From positions 1 to 8,865 of the forward strand of contig URYP01000087.1 in the NCBI GenBank assembly GCA_900552115.1: a stretch of 8,865 nucleotides of DNA, written 5' to 3'. Shown one piece after another: positions 6,745 through 8,865 of the stretch. Under the pieces are notes generated by a model, which ran no database searches, was not told where the DNA came from, and saw only the letters and a list, made by a program, of their open reading frames with translations. The position numbers were made by a program, and so were the translations under genes. How positions within the stretch are numbered: position 1 is the first letter of the stretch; every line of letters begins with the position of its first letter. This DNA comes from an uncultured Oscillospiraceae bacterium. Its GTDB lineage: Bacteria > Bacillota > Clostridia > Oscillospirales > Acutalibacteraceae.

Positions 6745-7397
6745 AGCAGAGTCCTCCATTCGTCCGCGCTGCGGAAGTAGTAGCGGCAGACCTGTTCCAG
6801 TTCGTCCTGCCGCGCGCCAGTCGGTTCATACACGCCCGCCACCGTGAATCCCGCCGCCGCGGCCGTGCGGGCCGCAAACAGCGCATCGTCAAAAATCACG
6901 GCCTGTTCCGGCAAAGCGGGGTCTCCCCCCAGCCGCCGCAGGCATTCCCGGTAGACTTCCGGGGAGTCCTCTTTCCCCCGGCCGTCCCCCGGATCCGTGC
7001 AGGTGCACACCACATCGACCAACCCATCCAGCCCCAGCCGCGGCAGCGTACAGGTAATCAGCTCCTTATCGCTGGCCGAGGCGATTCCCATGCGCACACC
7101 CGCCTCGTGAAAGGCGCGCAGCGTATCCAGCACACCCGGTTTCAGGGGGATCTCCTCCCAATAAGCTTTCCGGACAATGCGTTTAAACTCTTCAAAGGTG
7201 GTTTCCGGCGGCTGATCCAGCGCCAGGAGCTTCGTCAGCGCGTCGGCCGCCTGCACCATGGTCATGGTACCGATAATATGTTGCAGGGCGGGATCATAAG
7301 AAACACCCTTTTCCTTACAGTATCGCTCCGGAAGCGCGTACCAAAATGGCATGGAGTCCACCAGGGTACCGTCCCAGTCAAACAAAGCATACCGCAT
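6741..7397 (-). CDS. HAD-superfamily (subfamily IA) phosphatase in the thiamine operon
   Basis: This is a 218-residue haloacid-dehalogenase-type hydrolase with an inserted helical cap (about 15-85). Motif I is DWDGTLVDS (nucleophile Asp7, acid/base Asp9), motif II Ser107 in GIASASD, motif III Lys142 in GRGKEDSP, and motif IV Asp170/Asp171 in VIFDDALF. All residues needed for magnesium-dependent phosphate ester hydrolysis are present. It starts in a one-base overlap with the thiE stop (TGATG) and its TGA overlaps the thiD ATG by four bases, so the three proteins are probably made together. Its place between ThiE and ThiD suggests a thiamine-pathway substrate: removal of phosphate from thiamine phosphate would let a pyrophosphokinase make the cofactor, a job known for some bacterial HAD proteins and for the plant TH2 enzyme. 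Beta-phosphoglucomutase- or phosphoglycolate-phosphatase-like activity is an alternative. The class is certain; the substrate is inference. Confidence 0.93.
   Translation of the reverse strand: MRYALFDWDGTLVDSMPFWYALPERYCKEKGVSYDPALQHIIGTMTMVQAADALTKLLALDQPPETTFEEFKRIVRKAYWEEIPLKPGVLDTLRAFHEAGVRMGIASASDKELITCTLPRLGLDGLVDVVCTCTDPGDGRGKEDSPEVYRECLRRLGGDPALPEQAVIFDDALFAARTAAAAGFTVAGVYEPTGARQDELEQVCRYYFRSADEWRTLL
6753..6757 (-). promoter_or_regulatory. Ribosome binding site choosing the thiD start
   Basis: GGAGG on the minus strand lies eight bases before the ATG at 6744. It sits inside the codons that the longer form (ATG at 6759) would use, which argues for the shorter protein. Confidence 0.75.
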
Positions 7398-8041
7398 CAG
7401 CTTTGAACCATCCTTTCCGCAAGCGCCCGCAGCGCGCAGGCGGCCGCCCGCTTATCCTCCCGGGCAAACAGGGCCGATACCACGGCGACGCCGTTTGCAC
7501 CCGACCCATTCAATGCGCTTATATTGGTCTCGTCGATCCCGCCGATAGCGACCACGGGAATCCGCACCGCAGCGCAGATGGCTTTCAGCCCGGCGGGCGT
7601 AAGGGTCTTAACCCCGCCTTTGGTGGCCGACCCAAACACCGCGCCGCAGCCGAGATAGTCGACTCCCGCCGCCTCGGCCCGGAGCGCCTCGGCCGGATTG
7701 TGAGCGCTGACGCCGATGATTTTGCCCGGTCCCAGCATCCGCCGCGCTTCTTCGTACGTGCCGTCGTCCTGCCCCACGTGTACCCCGTCCGCGCCCGCAG
7801 CCAGGGCGACATCCGGATAATCGTTGATAATCAGCGGCACGCCATGGCGGTGGCACACAGGCCGCAGGAGCCGCGCCTGCCGGAGAAGCTCGTCCTTTGC
7901 CGCGTGTTTATCCCGCAGTTGGACGAGCGTTACCCCACCGCGCAGCACGTCCTCCACGGCATCCTCCAGCGGTTCCCCCGGGGTCAGCCAGCGGCTGTCG
8001 GTCACGGCATACAGCCGCAGGCAGTCTCCTGTAAAGGTCAT
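7397..8041 (-). CDS. thiE: Thiamine-phosphate synthase
   Basis: ThiE joins HMP-PP with hydroxyethylthiazole phosphate to make thiamine phosphate in the cytoplasm. The 214-residue TIM-barrel protein has the usual length and motifs: LYAVTD (10-15), TLVQLRDK (38-45), IINDY (71-75), GADGVHVGQDD (83-93), IGVSAHN (109-115), YLGCGAVFGSATK (129-141; commonly GxGPxFxTxTK) and VAIGGI (164-169). TenI-like proteins are the main look-alikes, but the retained RDK, ND and GQDD residues favour true ThiE. The start at 8041 is chosen over the ATG at 8047 because AGGAG at 8049-8053 is seven bases from 8041 and only one from 8047. It is the first gene of the unit. No thiazole-branch gene (thiM, thiG) is in the window, so thiazole supply must come from elsewhere. 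Confidence 0.96.
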   Translation of the reverse strand: MTFTGDCLRLYAVTDSRWLTPGEPLEDAVEDVLRGGVTLVQLRDKHAAKDELLRQARLLRPVCHRHGVPLIINDYPDVALAAGADGVHVGQDDGTYEEARRMLGPGKIIGVSAHNPAEALRAEAAGVDYLGCGAVFGSATKGGVKTLTPAGLKAICAAVRIPVVAIGGIDETNISALNGSGANGVAVVSALFAREDKRAAACALRALAERMVQS

Positions 8042-8048
8042 TTTCATT

Positions 8049-8053
8049 CTCCT
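8049..8053 (-). promoter_or_regulatory. Ribosome binding site choosing the thiE start
   Basis: AGGAG on the minus strand is seven bases from the ATG at 8041 and one base from the ATG at 8047. Only the former spacing is workable, so thiE begins at 8041. Confidence 0.75.
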
Positions 8054-8064
8054 TTATAAAAAGG
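8051..8064 (-). promoter_or_regulatory. Small hairpin covering the thiE ribosome binding site
   Basis: On the minus strand CCTTT (8060-8064) can pair with AAAGG (8051-8055) across a 4-base loop, hiding most of the Shine-Dalgarno. The 5-base-pair, partly AT stem is weak by itself and may have no effect. Confidence 0.25.
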
Positions 8065-8122
8065 CTATTATTATGTAATCAAATCCATTCGGTGCATGTT
8101 CGGGGGCCAGTTATCGCTGTGG

Positions 8123-8162
8123 GCAGCCTCCCGTTCCGATTCCCATCCCTTATGGAGGCCAC
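8123..8162 (-). promoter_or_regulatory. Stem-loop in the thiE upstream region, function unknown
   Basis: In the minus-strand sense GTGGCCTCC (8154-8162) pairs with GGAGGCTGC (8123-8131), 9 base pairs including two G-T wobbles, around a 22-base purine-rich loop. No T-tract follows, so it is not a plain terminator. It would lie in the thiE leader only if transcription begins upstream of 8162. It matches no riboswitch I recognise. Confidence 0.3.
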
Positions 8163-8216
8163 TATGGAAATGCAAACCGATTTATGCTATCCTTATATCC
8201 ATATCCATTGACCATG

Positions 8217-8223
8217 AAAGGAG
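8217..8223 (+). promoter_or_regulatory. Ribosome binding site supporting the TTG start
   Basis: AAAGGAG lies nine bases before the TTG at 8233. The ATG at 8214 lies just upstream but in another frame, so it cannot start this protein. Confidence 0.7.
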
Positions 8224-8232
8224 CGGCCTTAT

Positions 8233-8865
8233 TTGATACGCCTGGAAAACACGCCGACACTGCATACGGAACGCCTGTTGCTGCGGAAATTCACCGAAAA
8301 GGACATCCCTGCCGTGCTGCGCATTTACAGCGACGACCGCACCAATACATTTCTTCCCTGGTTCCCGATTAAGACCCTGCCGGAAGCGGAAGCGCTGCTG
8401 CGGGAAACTTACTTAAAAAGCTATGAGCATCCGGCCGGCTACCGGTATGCCCTCTGCCTGAAATCGGACAATATCCCCCTTGGCTATGTCCATGTCAGCC
8501 CGGATGAGAGCCACGATTTCGGTTATGGGCTTCGGTCGGATTTCTGGCGCCAGGGCTTGGCGACAGAGGCCTGCCTTGCCGTGGCCGGCCGCCTGAAAGA
8601 GGCGGGCTACCCGTATATTACAGCCACGCACGACGTCCAAAATCCCCGCAGCGGCGAGGTAATGAAAAAGCTCGGCATGACCTACCGCTATTCTTATGAA
8701 GAACAGTGGCAGCCCAAAAATATACCGGTAATTTTCCGGCTGTACCAGCTGAATTTCGATGGGCAAGATGACCGGACCTACCGCCTGTATGGGGAACAGT
8801 CTGCCCGCATGTTTGTAGAAGACACAAAATGGAAGCTGTGCGCCAGGGCGTTGCGGAAGCCCTGA
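8233..8865 (+). CDS. GNAT-family N-acetyltransferase, RimJ/RimL-like
   Basis: This is a cytoplasmic acetyl-CoA-dependent N-acetyltransferase of 210 residues. The N-terminal TERLLLRKFTEKD (12-24) is the typical opening of the RimJ/RimL (Acetyltransf_3) group, followed by a central GYVHVSPDE strand (84-92), the acetyl-CoA pyrophosphate loop RQGLAT (106-111) and the late NPRSGEVMKKLGM segment (137-149), in which Asn137 and Ser140 match the conserved N-x-x-S. The last 40 or so residues, rich in charged and aromatic residues, extend past the usual 170-185-residue length; they are not explained by the GNAT fold and may be specific to a subgroup. The start is a TTG, chosen because AAAGGAG sits nine bases upstream and no better in-frame ATG precedes the conserved N-terminus. 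The gene is alone on its strand and diverges from the thiamine operon. Substrate unknown: ribosomal protein, antibiotic or small-molecule amine are all possible. Confidence 0.92.
   Translation: MIRLENTPTLHTERLLLRKFTEKDIPAVLRIYSDDRTNTFLPWFPIKTLPEAEALLRETYLKSYEHPAGYRYALCLKSDNIPLGYVHVSPDESHDFGYGLRSDFWRQGLATEACLAVAGRLKEAGYPYITATHDVQNPRSGEVMKKLGMTYRYSYEEQWQPKNIPVIFRLYQLNFDGQDDRTYRLYGEQSARMFVEDTKWKLCARALRKP

Larger units (their letters stand above)
8048..8232. other. Divergent intergenic region between thiE and the acetyltransferase gene
   Basis: This gap must hold the promoters of both flanking units. On the minus strand CATAAT (8070-8075) could be a thiE -10, but no convincing -35 accompanies it. 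On the plus strand I could not assign a convincing promoter pair. Neither strand shows the CTGAGA or ACCTGATC-type core of a TPP riboswitch. A stem-loop (8123-8162), a small hairpin near thiE and a short ATATCC tandem repeat (about 8195-8206) are the only structures noticed. Confidence 0.5.

Noticed and set aside
6741..6759. Longer thiD starting at 6759
   Set aside because: The GGAGG ribosome binding site lies inside the added codons, correctly spaced for the ATG at 6744.
5962..6780. Plus-strand open frame of 272 codons
   Set aside because: It is antisense to thiD and part of the HAD gene, both of which carry full catalytic motifs. Long antisense frames are expected at this GC content.
7346..8059. 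Plus-strand open frame of 237 codons
   Set aside because: It is antisense to thiE, which has complete family motifs; the product is Arg/Pro/His-rich shadow sequence.
8152..8211. A 19-codon open frame (ATG at 8152) just upstream of the acetyltransferase, possible leader peptide
   Set aside because: No Shine-Dalgarno precedes it, it has no regulatory codon run or following attenuator hairpin, and a frame this short is expected by chance.
8048..8232. TPP riboswitch or SRP RNA in the divergent gap
   Set aside because: Neither the TPP core (CTGAGA, ACCTGATC-like) nor the SRP tetraloop segment (GGTCAGG...GGAAGCAGC-like) is present on either strand.
8184..8372. Plus-strand 62-codon frame starting before the acetyltransferase
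   Set aside because: It overlaps the start of the acetyltransferase in another frame and has no ribosome binding site. The GNAT N-terminal motif lies in the TTG-initiated frame.

Overview
The window looks like chromosome from a GC-rich, low-branching Firmicute, probably a clostridial gut-type anaerobe (inference). The grounds are AGGAGG-type ribosome binding sites, consensus sigma-A promoter elements, a DUF896/YnzC protein (a Firmicutes family) and a typical Firmicutes pairing of a two-component system with an FtsX-type ABC transporter. I see no phage genes, transposases, CRISPR array, tRNA or rRNA. Eight genes lie on the minus strand, transcribed right to left, and one gene lies on the plus strand at the right end.

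Right to left, the layout is as follows. (1) 8233-8865 (+) encodes a RimJ/RimL-like GNAT acetyltransferase with a TTG start. It is divergent from (2) a compact thiamine operon at 8041-5965 (-): thiE, a HAD-family phosphatase and thiD, with 1-4 base overlaps. A 191-base divergent gap separates the two units. It holds potential stem-loops but no recognisable TPP riboswitch. (3) A near-consensus promoter (TTGACA-17-TATAGT), only about 17 bases beyond the thiD stop, drives a four-gene unit at 5882-3527 (-): a two-CBS-domain protein, a DUF896/YnzC protein, an OmpR-family response regulator and a histidine kinase with almost no extracellular part. It ends at a strong intrinsic terminator (3479-3510). 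(4) After the terminator comes a second promoter with a good -10, a poor -35 and a dyad over the -35. It drives an ABC ATPase (3391-2708) and a very large double-FtsX permease (2711 to beyond the left edge).

How they may work together: the kinase has two adjacent membrane helices and essentially no sensory domain, so its signal probably comes from within the membrane or through the neighbouring ABC transporter. The regulator may activate the transporter promoter through the dyad. This resembles Bce-type antimicrobial-peptide detoxification modules in logic, but the permease has a different architecture (8 predicted helices, two large extracytoplasmic domains). In the thiamine operon, ThiE makes thiamine phosphate and ThiD makes its pyrimidine substrate. 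The HAD protein between them is a candidate for the missing thiamine-phosphate phosphatase. Most of the window is ordinary chromosomal sequence. The HAD gene, the transporter promoter and the unusual gene company of the two-component system are the points most worth checking.
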